Shown here piece after piece: positions 24,123 through 33,355 of a stretch of DNA of 64,000 nt. The position numbers were made by a program, and so were the translations under genes. The notes beneath the pieces were generated by a model. It ran no database searches. It saw only the letters and a program-made list of their open reading frames with translations, and was not told the DNA's origin. Source of the stretch: SELP01 sp035969385 (GTDB taxonomy: Bacteria > Pseudomonadota > Alphaproteobacteria > Rhodobacterales > Rhodobacteraceae); the NCBI RefSeq assembly GCF_035969385.1, contig NZ_JAYKKJ010000001.1, positions 62,001 through 126,000 of the forward strand, read 5' to 3'. The stretch's first letter is position 1. Every line of letters begins with the position of its first letter.

Positions 24123-26507
24123 TCAGCGTTCCGCCGCGAAGACGCGCAACAATCGGTCCGGCGGGATTCGCGACAGGCGGATCGCGGGCCACCCCGCCGC
24201 CAGCGCGGCCGCAAGGATCGCCTCGACCCCAAGTAGGGCATAGTCCGCCGGGAACAGGAACATCGGCAGCCGCCAGCCGAAAGCCGCAACATTGACAATG
24301 GCCAGAAGCGCCCAGGCAAGAACCAGCCCCAGCGGAATCGCCAGAACGGCGGTCAGCCCGGCAAGCAGAACAGCCCGCACCAGTTCCAGCTGCCCAAGCC
24401 GTGCGCGGGTCAGGCCCATGGCCCAGACCGGTGCCAGTTGCGGAAGCCGCATGGCGCCCAATGTCAGAAGGCTCATCAGGATTGCAAAGCCCGCGACGCC
24501 AAGGGTCAGGACGTTTAGCGCGCCGGTCACTGCGAAGGTCCGTTCAAAGACCTGTAGCGATATTGCTTTGATCCCGGCTTGATCAACGATGCCGTCCGGG
24601 GACAGCCCGAACCTATCCTGAATATCGGTGATCATCGCGGGCACCGTTGAAGGGTCGGTGCGAACGGCAAAGCGGCGCGGCACTTCGTTCGGGTAGGCGG
24701 CAGCCCACAGGGGTTCCGCGATCATTGCCTGACCGATGGGGTTGCCGTAGTCGCCGAAGATGCCGACGACGGGCAGGTCGCGCCCTGCAAGCTGCAACAC
24801 ATCCCCAATGCCAATTTCGCCCCGCCGGGACAGCTGTTCGTTGATCAGAACGCCGCGCCCCTCGAACATCGTGTCCCATGCCTTTGCGTCCCCCTGCAAC
24901 AGGCGCCAGTTGTCGGGGTAGAGCGAATCGGGGCGCGTTCCATAAAGGTCGGTTGGCAGGCCGCGGACCGCGACCTCGACCGATTGGACGGGCAAGACGG
25001 CGTTCGCCCGGTCGGTCAACCAGTGTTCCAACCCCGGCACCCCGTTCGTATCGACGTAAAGCTCTGCCGCGAGCCGCTGATCCAGAAAGCCGATGAAGGT
25101 CAGGCGGAACGACGAGACCATCGTTGACACACCGACATTCGCGGCCATGGCCAGAAGCAGCGCCATCAGGGCCAGTGACAGGCCCGGCAGCTGCTGGCGG
25201 CTGTCGGCCCAGAACCATTGCGCCACCGGGCTACGGGCGTTGTTTTCACCCAGCCGCAGCACGGTTGACAGGATCGCGGGCAGGATCGCCGCCGCCCCGA
25301 GAAGAACCGCCCCGACCAGAGCGAACCCGGCAACAAGCGACGTGCCCCACAGCGCCAGCACGGCGGCCCCGGTCAGTGCGAGGAGGCCAAGGATCGTCTG
25401 GAACGTCTGGCCCTTTCCGTGTCCCATCACCCAGGCGCGCGGACGCGCCGCCGCAAGGATCGGCAGCCGTGCAATCCTGATCAGCGCGCCGGCACCGGCC
25501 ACGCCCACACCCGCGATCGACATGGCAAGACCCGCAGCGATCCAGCCGGGGCGTAGGGTCAGTTCTCCGTTGATGGACGCGCCATATAGCCCCCGCAAGC
25601 TGGATGCGACATCTGGCAGAAGCGCCCCGGCAATCAGGTGCCCAAGGACAAGCCCAAGGGCCCCGCCACCAAGGGCGAAGACAAACAGTTCACACCCAAG
25701 GGCAGTCAGCAGACTGCGCAAAGGGACCCCTAATGCCCGCAAAGTCCGCACGATCGGCCGGCGCTGTTCAATGGCCAGCCCGACGGTCCCATGCACGATG
25801 AACAGTCCCACGACGAAGGACAGCGCGCCAAAGGCCGTAAGGTTCAGGTGAAAGCTGTCGGTCAGCCGTGACAGGTCGGTTCCGCCACCGGCCGCCACGC
25901 GTGACAGCCCCGGCGCGATCTCGGCCAGAGGAGGCAGGCCGTCCTGCTGGTCCCGGTCCAGCAGAAGAAAATCGATATGTCCCGGTGGTCGGTCCAGAAG
26001 CCGCTGGGCAACGCCGATCTGGGTAATGACGGTCCCTGGCGCAATGTCCTCCACCGCGACCGGTTCGGGCGGCACTGGTCCCAGCCGGTCCAATGCATCA
26101 CGTCGGCCGAAGACCTGCCCGGCGCCGTTTCGAAACGCGTCCGCATCCGCGCGGTCCGCGAGGTCGATCTGACCGACGCCCGTCGGCACGGTATTGGGAT
26201 CAAGGCCCAGAACGCGCACCCCGTTCAGGCGCCCTTCGGCAACCGGGCTGACCCGCCACCCCGCCATACGCAGGGCAAGATGATCCGCCTGCGTGACCGC
26301 GCCGCCATCTGCGGGAAGCAGCCGATCCAACTGCCCCTCCAGAAGGGTCTGCGCGGCCGCGTCATAGCTGGCCCGCGCCTCGCCGTTGATAGCCTGAACA
26401 CCGGACCAAAGCGCGGTCGCCAGGGCAAGCCCCGCAAGAAGGGAGATGAACTGCAACGGGGCGCGCCGCCAATGCGACAGGATCGCGGACAGGACCGCGA
26501 AGATCAT
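24123..26507 (-). CDS. FtsX-like ABC transporter permease
   Basis: A 794-residue inner-membrane protein of the MacB/LolC-like superfamily with an N-terminal helix (LQFISLLAGLALATALWSGV), a large periplasmic region, and repeated groups of helices forming two FtsX-like modules (around residues 225-350 and 630-780). Proteins of this architecture work in lipoprotein or lipid extrusion or as mechanotransmitters. Its 5' end overlaps the 3' end of the ATPase gene by 4 bp (ATGA), so the two form one transporter. The substrate cannot be told from sequence. Confidence 0.85.
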   Translation of the reverse strand: MIFAVLSAILSHWRRAPLQFISLLAGLALATALWSGVQAINGEARASYDAAAQTLLEGQLDRLLPADGGAVTQADHLALRMAGWRVSPVAEGRLNGVRVLGLDPNTVPTGVGQIDLADRADADAFRNGAGQVFGRRDALDRLGPVPPEPVAVEDIAPGTVITQIGVAQRLLDRPPGHIDFLLLDRDQQDGLPPLAEIAPGLSRVAAGGGTDLSRLTDSFHLNLTAFGALSFVVGLFIVHGTVGLAIEQRRPIVRTLRALGVPLRSLLTALGCELFVFALGGGALGLVLGHLIAGALLPDVASSLRGLYGASINGELTLRPGWIAAGLAMSIAGVGVAGAGALIRIARLPILAAARPRAWVMGHGKGQTFQTILGLLALTGAAVLALWGTSLVAGFALVGAVLLGAAAILPAILSTVLRLGENNARSPVAQWFWADSRQQLPGLSLALMALLLAMAANVGVSTMVSSFRLTFIGFLDQRLAAELYVDTNGVPGLEHWLTDRANAVLPVQSVEVAVRGLPTDLYGTRPDSLYPDNWRLLQGDAKAWDTMFEGRGVLINEQLSRRGEIGIGDVLQLAGRDLPVVGIFGDYGNPIGQAMIAEPLWAAAYPNEVPRRFAVRTDPSTVPAMITDIQDRFGLSPDGIVDQAGIKAISLQVFERTFAVTGALNVLTLGVAGFAILMSLLTLGAMRLPQLAPVWAMGLTRARLGQLELVRAVLLAGLTAVLAIPLGLVLAWALLAIVNVAAFGWRLPMFLFPADYALLGVEAILAAALAAGWPAIRLSRIPPDRLLRVFAAER

Positions 26508-27154
26508 GCGATACGCCCGCCCGACAGGTGGAGGCGGCGCGACAGCCGGGCGGCCAGCTTGTCGGAATGGGTGACCATCAACAGGCCCGCGCCGCTGTCG
26601 GAAATAGCCTCGAGCATGAGGTCCATGACGCTGTCGGCGGTCGCCTCGTCAAGGTTGCCTGTTGGTTCATCGGCAAGGATCAGGCGGGGATCGGCGGCAA
26701 GGGCGCGGGCAATGGCGACCCGTTGCTGTTGCCCGCCAGACAGGTCCTCCGGGTACTTGTCCAACTGGGCACCTAGCCCCATCCGGGCGGCAAGATGCGC
26801 AACCGGCGCTATCCGGCCCGCCAGCCGCGCCTGAAAGCCGATATTGGCGGCGACCGTCATCGAGGGGATCAGGTTGAACTGCTGAAAGACGATGCCGATT
26901 GTCGTGCGCCGCAAGGCCGCGCGCCCGTCGTCTCCCAGCCCGGAAATATCCTTGCCCTCAATCGTGATAGAGCCGCCGCTGGGCGCGTCCAATCCCCCAA
27001 CCAGATGTAAGATCGTGCTTTTCCCGCTGCCGGACTCGCCTGTCAGGGCCACGGTTTCCCCGGCCGCAAGGTCAAAAGAGACGCCCTGCAACACGGGCAC
27101 CGGGCCTTCCGCACCAACAAAGGACTTTGCAAGGGATTCAATCGACAAAAGCAT
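26504..27154 (-). CDS. ABC transporter ATPase, LolD/MacB-like
   Basis: ATPase partner of the FtsX-like permease. Walker A GESGSGKST (about 38-46), Q-loop VFQQFNLIPSMTV, signature LSGGQQQR, Walker B LILADEP and H-loop VTHSDKLA are all present. The Q-loop and the GL-x-AP region match the LolD/MacB subgroup. The open frame extends to 27505, but homology begins at ATG 27154, giving 216 residues, the normal size. It is probably transcribed with the small membrane ORFs upstream. Confidence 0.9.
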   Translation of the reverse strand: MLLSIESLAKSFVGAEGPVPVLQGVSFDLAAGETVALTGESGSGKSTILHLVGGLDAPSGGSITIEGKDISGLGDDGRAALRRTTIGIVFQQFNLIPSMTVAANIGFQARLAGRIAPVAHLAARMGLGAQLDKYPEDLSGGQQQRVAIARALAADPRLILADEPTGNLDEATADSVMDLMLEAISDSGAGLLMVTHSDKLAARLSRRLHLSGGRIA

Positions 27155-27180
27155 GGCCGATTGATTGCAGGACAAGGCGG

Positions 27181-27450
27181 TCAAGGCAACACGGGTGCGC
27201 GCGTCAATGTGAACAGGGCCGAAACGCTGATCAGCAGGATTGTCAGAATTAGCAGGGCAAGGTGCCATCCCCGTTCTTCCGGGTCTGCCAGCCATTCGCG
27301 GGTGACCCGGACAAAGCTGAAGGGGCCGGGGAACATGGCGCCGGTCCGGTCCATCGCCCGCCGCCGCAGGTGAAACAGAATTCTGAACGCCAGACCGGCC
27401 CAAAGGGCAAAGACGACCCCTTGCAGGATCAGAAGCAGCGGAACGGTCAT
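27181..27450 (-). CDS. Small two-helix membrane protein
   Basis: An 89-residue protein with two hydrophobic segments (about 4-24 and 63-82) separated by a basic, cytoplasm-like loop (FHLRRRAMDRTG...FVRVTREWL). No family was recognised. It is 26 bp upstream of the LolD-like gene on the same strand and its ATG overlaps the stop of a smaller ORF, so it probably belongs to that operon. Confidence 0.6.
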   Translation of the reverse strand: MTVPLLLILQGVVFALWAGLAFRILFHLRRRAMDRTGAMFPGPFSFVRVTREWLADPEERGWHLALLILTILLISVSALFTLTRAPVLP

Positions 27451-27575
27451 GACAAAAGCCCCGCAAGTGGCGCTGCAAGCCCCGGCACGACAACGCCGAC
27501 CGCATAAAAGCGGGCGCTCACCCGTATGAACCGGCAGGTCAGTCTGATGGCGCTTTCGCCCCAGTCCCCACGCAT
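27447..27575 (-). CDS. Possible 42-residue hydrophobic peptide
   Basis: An ATG-initiated frame of 42 codons preceded by a GGGGGG run. It encodes a basic N-terminus (IRLTCRFIRVSARF) and a hydrophobic C-terminus (YAVGVVVPGLAAPLAGLLS). Its TGA overlaps the ATG of the next ORF (ATGA), a pattern common for translated operon members. Short and without recognised homologues, so tentative. Confidence 0.35.
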   Translation of the reverse strand: MRGDWGESAIRLTCRFIRVSARFYAVGVVVPGLAAPLAGLLS

Positions 27576-27744
27576 CCCAAGCCCCCCTTTGGCCTGAATA
27601 CAGTGGCAGCCCTCACTCAAAGGTCAAGTCTGTCGGGTTTGAGTGAAATGCCAGCAAAGGTCCCGTCGCCAATTAACGGTTTGGAAATGACCCGCCGCGC
27701 AGGTTGTCGGACACGGGGGTGCAACAGGTGAAAAGGGTGAGAGT

Positions 27745-27915
27745 ATGAAGACAACAACGATGATCGACGGTGTGAAGGTGATCAAGCTTTCGGAAACACA
27801 TGCCAGTGAACACGGCCGGCCCAGCGACTCCCTCGCGATGTTCCATATCTGGACGCTGCTGACCGGGGCCGAAACCCTGCGTGATCTGACCGTCAGCAAC
27901 CGGGCGCTGCGCTAG
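27745..27915 (+). CDS. Isolated 56-residue ORF of unknown function
   Basis: An ATG frame with a plausible ribosome-binding region (AAAAGGGTGAGAGT) and its own strong downstream terminator. The product (begins MKTTTMIDGVKVIKLSETHA, ends LTVSNRALR) is soluble and unlike any family I know. It stands alone between two oppositely oriented transcription units, which together with the terminator suggests a genuine small gene. The 27576-27744 stretch before it shows nothing else. Confidence 0.5.
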   Translation: MKTTTMIDGVKVIKLSETHASEHGRPSDSLAMFHIWTLLTGAETLRDLTVSNRALR

Positions 27916-27935
27916 CTGTCGGACCACAGGCCCAA

Positions 27936-27973
27936 GCAAAAGGCCCGATCCGCGAGGGACCGGGCCTTTCTTG
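27936..27973. terminator. Bidirectional rho-independent terminator
   Basis: GGCCCG (27942-27947) and CGGGCC (27961-27966) pair, extended by TCC/GGA inside the loop. T-rich runs flank it on both strands (TTTCTTGT downstream on plus, TTTTGCTT on minus), so it can end both the 56-residue ORF and the convergent NYN-domain gene. Confidence 0.85.
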
Positions 27974-27990
27974 TCACTTGGTCTGCGCCA

Positions 27991-28560
27991 TCAGCTTTCG
28001 GCGTAGGCTTCCTGGTTCTCCGGGCGGGGTTCGCGCGGTGGCCGCCCGACCACATCGCGCAGTTCGTCAAGTTCGATGAAATTATCCGCCTGTCGGCGCA
28101 GTTCGTCGGCGATCATGGGCGGTTGGCTGCGCACGGTCGATACGACGGAAACCCGGACACCTTTGCGTTGCACGGCCTCAATCAGCGGGCGGAAATCGCC
28201 ATCGCCAGAGAACAGGACGATGTGATCGACATGCGGCGCGATCTCCATAGCATCGACTGTCAGTTCGATATCCATGTTTCCCTTGACCTTCCGGCGGCCC
28301 ATGCTGTCGGTGTATTCCTTGGCCGGTTTGGTCACCATGGAGAACCCGTTGTAGTGCAGCCAATCGACCAGCGGCCGAATCGGGGAATACTCGTCATTTT
28401 CCAAAAGCGCCGTGTAGTAGAACGCGCGGAGGAGTTTGCCCCGGCGCATGAACTCCTGACGCAAGAGTTTGTAGTCGATATCGAACCCAAGAGCCTTTGC
28501 AGCGGCGTAAAGGTTCGACCCGTCTATAAACAGAGCGATACGCTCATCACGATAAAACAT
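27991..28560 (-). CDS. NYN domain protein (LabA/DUF88 family, PIN-like ribonuclease)
   Basis: A 189-residue protein with the PIN-like acidic centre: IALFIDGSNLYAAAKALG at the N-terminus, KGNMDIELTVDAM in the middle and IVLFSGDGDFRPLIEAVQ. These Asp residues would bind Mg for RNA cleavage. The last 25 residues are acidic/proline-rich and disordered. NYN proteins act in RNA processing or turnover; a specific substrate cannot be named. ATG at 28560, divergent from folK. Confidence 0.87.
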   Translation of the reverse strand: MFYRDERIALFIDGSNLYAAAKALGFDIDYKLLRQEFMRRGKLLRAFYYTALLENDEYSPIRPLVDWLHYNGFSMVTKPAKEYTDSMGRRKVKGNMDIELTVDAMEIAPHVDHIVLFSGDGDFRPLIEAVQRKGVRVSVVSTVRSQPPMIADELRRQADNFIELDELRDVVGRPPREPRPENQEAYAES

Positions 28561-28657
28561 AAATCAGTCCTTCAGAAATCTGCCCTGCCCGTTGTCCGTG
28601 AGTGTGGTTTGTGAAAGGGGTGGACAAGGCTGTCGGCCAATTTAGGGAAACATTTCA

Positions 28658-29245
28658 TTGCTGCAAGGTTTGCAAGGCTGCACAAAAGGCCAAAATCCGC
28701 TGATTGCTCTGGGCGGGAACGTTACGTCACTTGGTCGTAACCCGGCGGACCGGCTGCAACTGGCGATCGATCAGGTGGCCGAAACCATCGGCCCGGTCCT
28801 ATGCCAAAGTCCGATCTATCGGACCCCCTGTTTCCCGGTCGGCGCTGGCCCCGACTATGCAAATGCGGTGATCGAGGTGCAGAACGAACTGGCACCGCCC
28901 GACCTCTTGGCCCGCCTGCACGCGATCGAGGCCGACCATGGACGAGAGCGTGTACAGCGGTGGGGCGAACGCACGCTCGACCTTGACCTCTTGGCCTGCG
29001 GTGACCGGATATACCCGGACTTGGCGACCTGGACCCATTGGGTGACGCTGCCGCTTGATCTTCAGAAGACACGGGCGCCGGATGGCCTTGTTCTGCCGCA
29101 TCCGCGCATTCAGGACCGGGCCTTTGTCCTTGTTCCGCTGTGTGATGTGGCCCCCGATTGGGTGCATCCCGCCCTGGGCCAAACTGCACGCGCCCTGTGC
29201 GATGCGCTGCCCGCCGGTCAGCGGGCCGAAGTGGTTCCCTATTGA
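28658..29245 (+). CDS. folK: 2-amino-4-hydroxy-6-hydroxymethyldihydropteridine pyrophosphokinase
   Basis: Transfers pyrophosphate from ATP to hydroxymethyldihydropterin in folate synthesis. Diagnostic segments are LIALGGN near the N-terminus, QSPIYRTPCFPVGAGPDYANAV (in parts), ERVQRWGERTLDLDLLACGD with the DxD metal site, and LPHPRIQDRAFVLVPL. No ATG precedes the LIALGGN strand; TTG at 28658 is supported by AGGGAAA about eight bases upstream. Length 195 is slightly above the usual. It is followed by rpoZ. Confidence 0.9.
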   Translation: MLQGLQGCTKGQNPLIALGGNVTSLGRNPADRLQLAIDQVAETIGPVLCQSPIYRTPCFPVGAGPDYANAVIEVQNELAPPDLLARLHAIEADHGRERVQRWGERTLDLDLLACGDRIYPDLATWTHWVTLPLDLQKTRAPDGLVLPHPRIQDRAFVLVPLCDVAPDWVHPALGQTARALCDALPAGQRAEVVPY

Positions 29246-29352
29246 TCCCGCAACCGTTGGGGATTGCGGTACTATCTGCTTGTCATTTCTGGATGCAGCC
29301 CTTATGTGGGGGGCTTCCTAGGACCTGCCCGAATGAAGATTGGAGAGCGCTG

Positions 29353-29706
29353 ATGGCCCGCGTTACCGTAGAAGATTGCGTCGACAAGGTTCCGAACCGG
29401 TTCGAACTGGTGATGCTTGCCTCGCACCGCGCCCGTGAAATCTCGTCCGGTGCTCCGGTGACCGTGTCCCGCGACAACGACAAGAACCCGGTCGTTGCCC
29501 TGCGCGAAATCGCCGATGAAACCCAACTTGCCGACGATCTGCGCGAGCGGATGATCGAATCGCTCCAGACCCAGATCGAGGTGGACGAGCCGGAAGAAGA
29601 CGCGATGGCGCTTCTGATGGGGGCCGAGGCCGACAAGCCGGTCGAGGACGACATGTCCGAAGAAAAGCTTCTTCGGGCGCTGATGGAAGCACAGGGCCAG
29701 CGCTAA
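29353..29706 (+). CDS. rpoZ: DNA-directed RNA polymerase subunit omega
   Basis: Small subunit that aids beta-prime folding and forms part of the ppGpp site 1. The conserved N-terminal fold is visible as MARVTVEDCVDKVPNRFELV, LASHRAREIS and NPVVALREIADE; the C-terminal half is a long acidic tail common in alphaproteobacteria. Start ATG 29353 follows GGAGAG. It precedes the ppGpp synthetase gene, as in most proteobacteria. Confidence 0.95.
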   Translation: MARVTVEDCVDKVPNRFELVMLASHRAREISSGAPVTVSRDNDKNPVVALREIADETQLADDLRERMIESLQTQIEVDEPEEDAMALLMGAEADKPVEDDMSEEKLLRALMEAQGQR

Positions 29707-29739
29707 TCGCGTCCGGCCCGTCCAAGGGCGGTGGCGCCG

Positions 29740-31896
29740 ATGGAGCAAAGCACAAGCGTCGGCGATCTTGTCGCCCTTGTCCGGGCCTATAACCCCAGAA
29801 CAAACGCGCGTTTGCTGACCGAGGCCTATGCCTTTGGCGAACAGATGCATGATGGGCAGTTCCGCCATTCGGGGGAACCCTATTTCACCCATCCCGTCGC
29901 CGTGGCCCGTATTCTGGCCGAACAGCAGATGGACGATGCCACCATCGTCACCGCGCTGCTGCACGACACCATCGAAGACACCAAGGCGTCCTATTCCACG
30001 GTCGCGGAAAAGTTCGGTGCCGAAGTGGCCGAGCTGGTGGATGGGGTCACCAAGCTGACCAATCTGCAGCTGTCCTCGACCCAGACCAAGCAGGCGGAAA
30101 ACTTCCGCAAGCTGTTCATGGCCATGTCCCGCGACATTCGCGCGATGCTGGTCAAGCTGGCCGACCGGTTGCACAACATGCGCACGATCAAATCGATGCG
30201 CCCCGACAAGCAGGCCCAGAAGGCCCGCGAGACGATGGAAATCTTCGCCCCCCTTGCTGGCCGCATGGGGATGCAGTGGATGCGCGAAGAGCTGGAGGAC
30301 CTTGCGTTCTCGGTTCTGAATGCAGAGGCGCGGACCTCGATCATGCGGCGGTTTCTGACCCTGCAAAAGGAATCGGGCGACGTGATCGAAAAGATCACCG
30401 CCGATATGCGCATCGAACTGGACCGCGCCAATATCACGGCCGAGGTTTCGGGCCGGGCCAAACGCCCCTATTCGATCTGGCGCAAGATGCAGGAGAAGGA
30501 TCAGGGGTTTTCCCGCCTGTCCGATATCTACGGGTTCCGCATCATCACCGCGACCGAGGCGGATTGTTATCGGGTTCTGGGCGCGGTCCACCAGCGCTGG
30601 CGCGCGGTTCCGGGCCGGTTCAAGGACTACATCAGCCAGCCCAAATCGAACGGCTATCGGTCGATCCACACCACCGTATCAGGCCGCGACGGTAAACGGG
30701 TCGAGGTACAGATCCGCACCCGTGAAATGCACGAGGTGGCGGAAACCGGGGTTGCGGCCCATTGGTCCTACAAGAACGGGGAACGGGTCGAAAACCGCTT
30801 CGCCGTCGATCCGGTCCACTGGATTTCCTCGCTGACCGAACGGCTGGACGATGAACACGACCACGACGAGTTTCTCGAGGCAGTCAAGCTCGAGATGTAT
30901 CAGGACCAAGTGTTCTGTTTCACGCCCAAGGGCGATGTGATCAAGCTACCGCGCGGGGCGACGCCCATCGACTTTGCCTATGCGATCCATACCCGGATCG
31001 GCCACGCCTGTGTGGGCGCCAAGGTGGACGGCCTGCGGGTGCCGCTGTGGACCCGCCTGAAGAACGGCCAGTCGGTCGATGTGATCACCGCCGAAGGACA
31101 GACGCCGCAGGCCACATGGATCGACATCGCCGTGACGGGACGCGCGAAATCCGCCATCCGCCGCGCCCTGCGCGAAGAGGACCGGGAACGCTATGTCAAG
31201 CTCGGGGCGGAACTGGCGCGGGTGGCCTTTGAAAACATCGGCAAGAAGTCGACCGAAAAGGCCCTGAGAACCGCCGCCAAGGCGCTGGCGCTGGAAAACG
31301 AAAAGGAACTCCTCGCCCGGCTCGGCTCGGCCGAGCTGACCTCGCGCGAGGTGGTGCGGGCCATCTACCCCGATCTTGCCGAAAAGGACGGGGACGAGGT
31401 CGAAGCTGCCCGCGCCGTCGTGGGTCTTGCCCACGGGCAGTCGTTTCGCCGCGCCCCCTGTTGCCAGCCAGTGCCGGGGGAGCGGATCATCGGGATCACC
31501 TTCCGGGGGCAGGGCGTGGTCGTGCACGCCATCGACTGTCAGGCTCTTGCCGAATACGAGGACCAGCCGGAACGCTGGCTGGACCTGCATTGGCAGGAGG
31601 GCACCCACTCCGCACACAACAATGTGACGCTCGATCTGACCATCTCGAACGATGCCGGGGTGCTGGGGCGAATTTGCACATTGATCGGGGAACAAAGCGC
31701 CAATATCTCGGACCTTGTCTTCATCGACCGCAAACCGGACTACTACCGGCTTTATCTTGATGTAGACCTGCGTGACGCGGAACACCTGCACAGGGTGATG
31801 ACGGCGCTTGAGGCGGAAAGTAATGTTTCGTCCATCCGTCGCCTGCGGGATCCGGCACGCTGCATAGCCGCACAGCGGCCCGAAACCGGAGCCTGA
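29740..31896 (+). CDS. rsh: Bifunctional (p)ppGpp synthetase/hydrolase, RelA/SpoT homologue
   Basis: Single stringent-response enzyme of alphaproteobacteria. Domains in order: HD hydrolase (HSGEPYFTHPVAVA, LLHDTIEDT), synthetase (RPYSIWRKMQEK, YGFRIITATEADCY, KSNGYRSIHTTV), TGS (VFCFTPKGDVIKLPRGATPIDF, in parts) and a C-terminal ACT domain (TISNDAGVLGRICTLIGEQ). Both catalytic sites look intact, so it should make and break the alarmone. I chose ATG 29740 over GTG 29731. It is 33 bp downstream of rpoZ, whose product contributes to the ppGpp site. Confidence 0.93.
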   Translation: MEQSTSVGDLVALVRAYNPRTNARLLTEAYAFGEQMHDGQFRHSGEPYFTHPVAVARILAEQQMDDATIVTALLHDTIEDTKASYSTVAEKFGAEVAELVDGVTKLTNLQLSSTQTKQAENFRKLFMAMSRDIRAMLVKLADRLHNMRTIKSMRPDKQAQKARETMEIFAPLAGRMGMQWMREELEDLAFSVLNAEARTSIMRRFLTLQKESGDVIEKITADMRIELDRANITAEVSGRAKRPYSIWRKMQEKDQGFSRLSDIYGFRIITATEADCYRVLGAVHQRWRAVPGRFKDYISQPKSNGYRSIHTTVSGRDGKRVEVQIRTREMHEVAETGVAAHWSYKNGERVENRFAVDPVHWISSLTERLDDEHDHDEFLEAVKLEMYQDQVFCFTPKGDVIKLPRGATPIDFAYAIHTRIGHACVGAKVDGLRVPLWTRLKNGQSVDVITAEGQTPQATWIDIAVTGRAKSAIRRALREEDRERYVKLGAELARVAFENIGKKSTEKALRTAAKALALENEKELLARLGSAELTSREVVRAIYPDLAEKDGDEVEAARAVVGLAHGQSFRRAPCCQPVPGERIIGITFRGQGVVVHAIDCQALAEYEDQPERWLDLHWQEGTHSAHNNVTLDLTISNDAGVLGRICTLIGEQSANISDLVFIDRKPDYYRLYLDVDLRDAEHLHRVMTALEAESNVSSIRRLRDPARCIAAQRPETGA

Positions 31897-31916
31897 GGCG
31901 CAAGGAAGGAACGACG

Positions 31917-32573
31917 TTGGTCTTCAAACGCAGGGATAGGCGGCCACTGTGGAAGGTCGCGGCCGAATTTCTCTATCCCCGCGGCGGCTGGGTCCGGGCG
32001 TTCGAATATGTCAAGCACCGGGTCCGCCGGCTGCCCGACACGCCCGAAAAGATCGCGCGCGGGATATGGGCCGGGGTGTTCACCACCTTCACGCCCTTCT
32101 TCGGGCTGCATTTCATCATTGCCTTCACGGTCGCAAAAATCATGCGGGGCAATATCCTTGCGGCGCTTCTGGCGACTTTCTTTGGCAACCCGCTGACCTA
32201 TGTGCCGATTGCCGCGGTGTCGCTGCAAACCGGGCACCTGCTGCTTGGGCGGCGACCGCACGGGCCGATCGAAACCTCGCTTGGGGAAAAATTCGCCGGG
32301 GCCTGGGGCGATCTGTGGCACAACATCATGGCTGCCTTCACAGCCGAACGGGCCGACTGGCACGGGCTGCGCCTGTTCTATGACGAGGTGTTCTTTCCCT
32401 TCATGGTCGGCGGCATCATTCCGGGCATCGTGGCCGGGTCCGTCGCATATTACCTGTCGGTGCCCCTGATCCGAGCTTATCAGAACCGCAGGAAAAAGGC
32501 GCTTCGGGCCAAATTGGGCCAGTTGTCGCGAAGTGCCGAGAATCCCGCTGACGACGGCCCCGGTTCCGGCTAG
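31917..32573 (+). CDS. DUF2062 membrane protein
   Basis: A 218-residue inner-membrane protein with the DUF2062 hallmark sequence: a basic N-terminus, PEKIARGIWAGVFTTFTPFFG, LHFIIAFTVAKIMRGNI, and FFGNPLTYVPIA, followed by two more hydrophobic segments. The family's role is unknown, with a link to transport or glycosylation neighbourhoods. The start is TTG at 31917, with AAGGAAGGA a few bases upstream. It sits between rsh and pdxJ, as in related genomes. Confidence 0.85.
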   Translation: MVFKRRDRRPLWKVAAEFLYPRGGWVRAFEYVKHRVRRLPDTPEKIARGIWAGVFTTFTPFFGLHFIIAFTVAKIMRGNILAALLATFFGNPLTYVPIAAVSLQTGHLLLGRRPHGPIETSLGEKFAGAWGDLWHNIMAAFTAERADWHGLRLFYDEVFFPFMVGGIIPGIVAGSVAYYLSVPLIRAYQNRRKKALRAKLGQLSRSAENPADDGPGSG

Positions 32574-32605
32574 TCTCAAACTTGATCAAATAGGGAGGGC
32601 GACCG

Positions 32606-33355
32606 ATGACGGCGACCGGAAAACTCCGTCTTGGCGTGAACATCGACCACGTGGCGACCGTGCGGAACGCACGCGGCGGGGCCTATCCCGACCCGCTGCG
32701 CGCCGCCCAGATCGCCGAGGCCGCCGGCGCGGACGGAATCACCGCCCACCTGCGCGAGGATCGCCGCCATATCACCGACGCCGATATCGACGCGCTGATG
32801 GCGGCGCTGACGGTTCCACTGAATTTCGAAATGGCCGCGACCGAGGAGATGCAGAAGATCGCCCTGCGTCACCGCCCCCACGCGGTCTGCATCGTCCCGG
32901 AAAAGCGCGAGGAACGGACAACCGAGGGCGGGCTGGAAGTTGCGCGCGAGGAAAACCGCCTTGCCCATTTCATCGCCCCCCTGCGCGAGGCCGGGTGCCG
33001 CGTGTCGATCTTTATCGCCGCCGACCGCAAGCAGATCGAAGCCGCGCACCGGATCGGGGCAGAGGTGATCGAATTGCACACCGGTGCCTATTGCGACGCC
33101 CATGCCGAGGGCGATTTCGCCGCCCGCGACGCAGAGCTTGAGGCGCTGCGCGACATGGCGGCTTTCGCCCATTCGCTGGGGCTGGAAGTGCACGCGGGCC
33201 ACGGGCTGACCTATGACACCGTCAAACCCGTCGCCGCCTTTCCAGAGGTGATGGAACTGAACATCGGTCACTTCCTGATCGGCGAGGCGATCTTCCGGGG
33301 TCTTGACCCGGCAATCCGCGAGATGCGGGCCCTTATGGAGGAGGCACGGACATGA
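32606..33355 (+). CDS. pdxJ: Pyridoxine 5'-phosphate synthase
   Basis: Condenses 1-deoxyxylulose 5-phosphate with 3-amino-1-hydroxyacetone phosphate in the final ring-forming step of vitamin B6 synthesis. TIM-barrel motifs: LGVNIDHVATVRNARGG (catalytic His region), ADGITAHLREDRRHI, NFEMAATEEM, VCIVPEKREERTTEGGL, ELHTGAYCD, VHAGHGLTYD and ELNIGHFLIGEAIF. Length is 249. It overlaps the next gene by 4 bp. Confidence 0.95.
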   Translation: MTATGKLRLGVNIDHVATVRNARGGAYPDPLRAAQIAEAAGADGITAHLREDRRHITDADIDALMAALTVPLNFEMAATEEMQKIALRHRPHAVCIVPEKREERTTEGGLEVAREENRLAHFIAPLREAGCRVSIFIAADRKQIEAAHRIGAEVIELHTGAYCDAHAEGDFAARDAELEALRDMAAFAHSLGLEVHAGHGLTYDTVKPVAAFPEVMELNIGHFLIGEAIFRGLDPAIREMRALMEEART

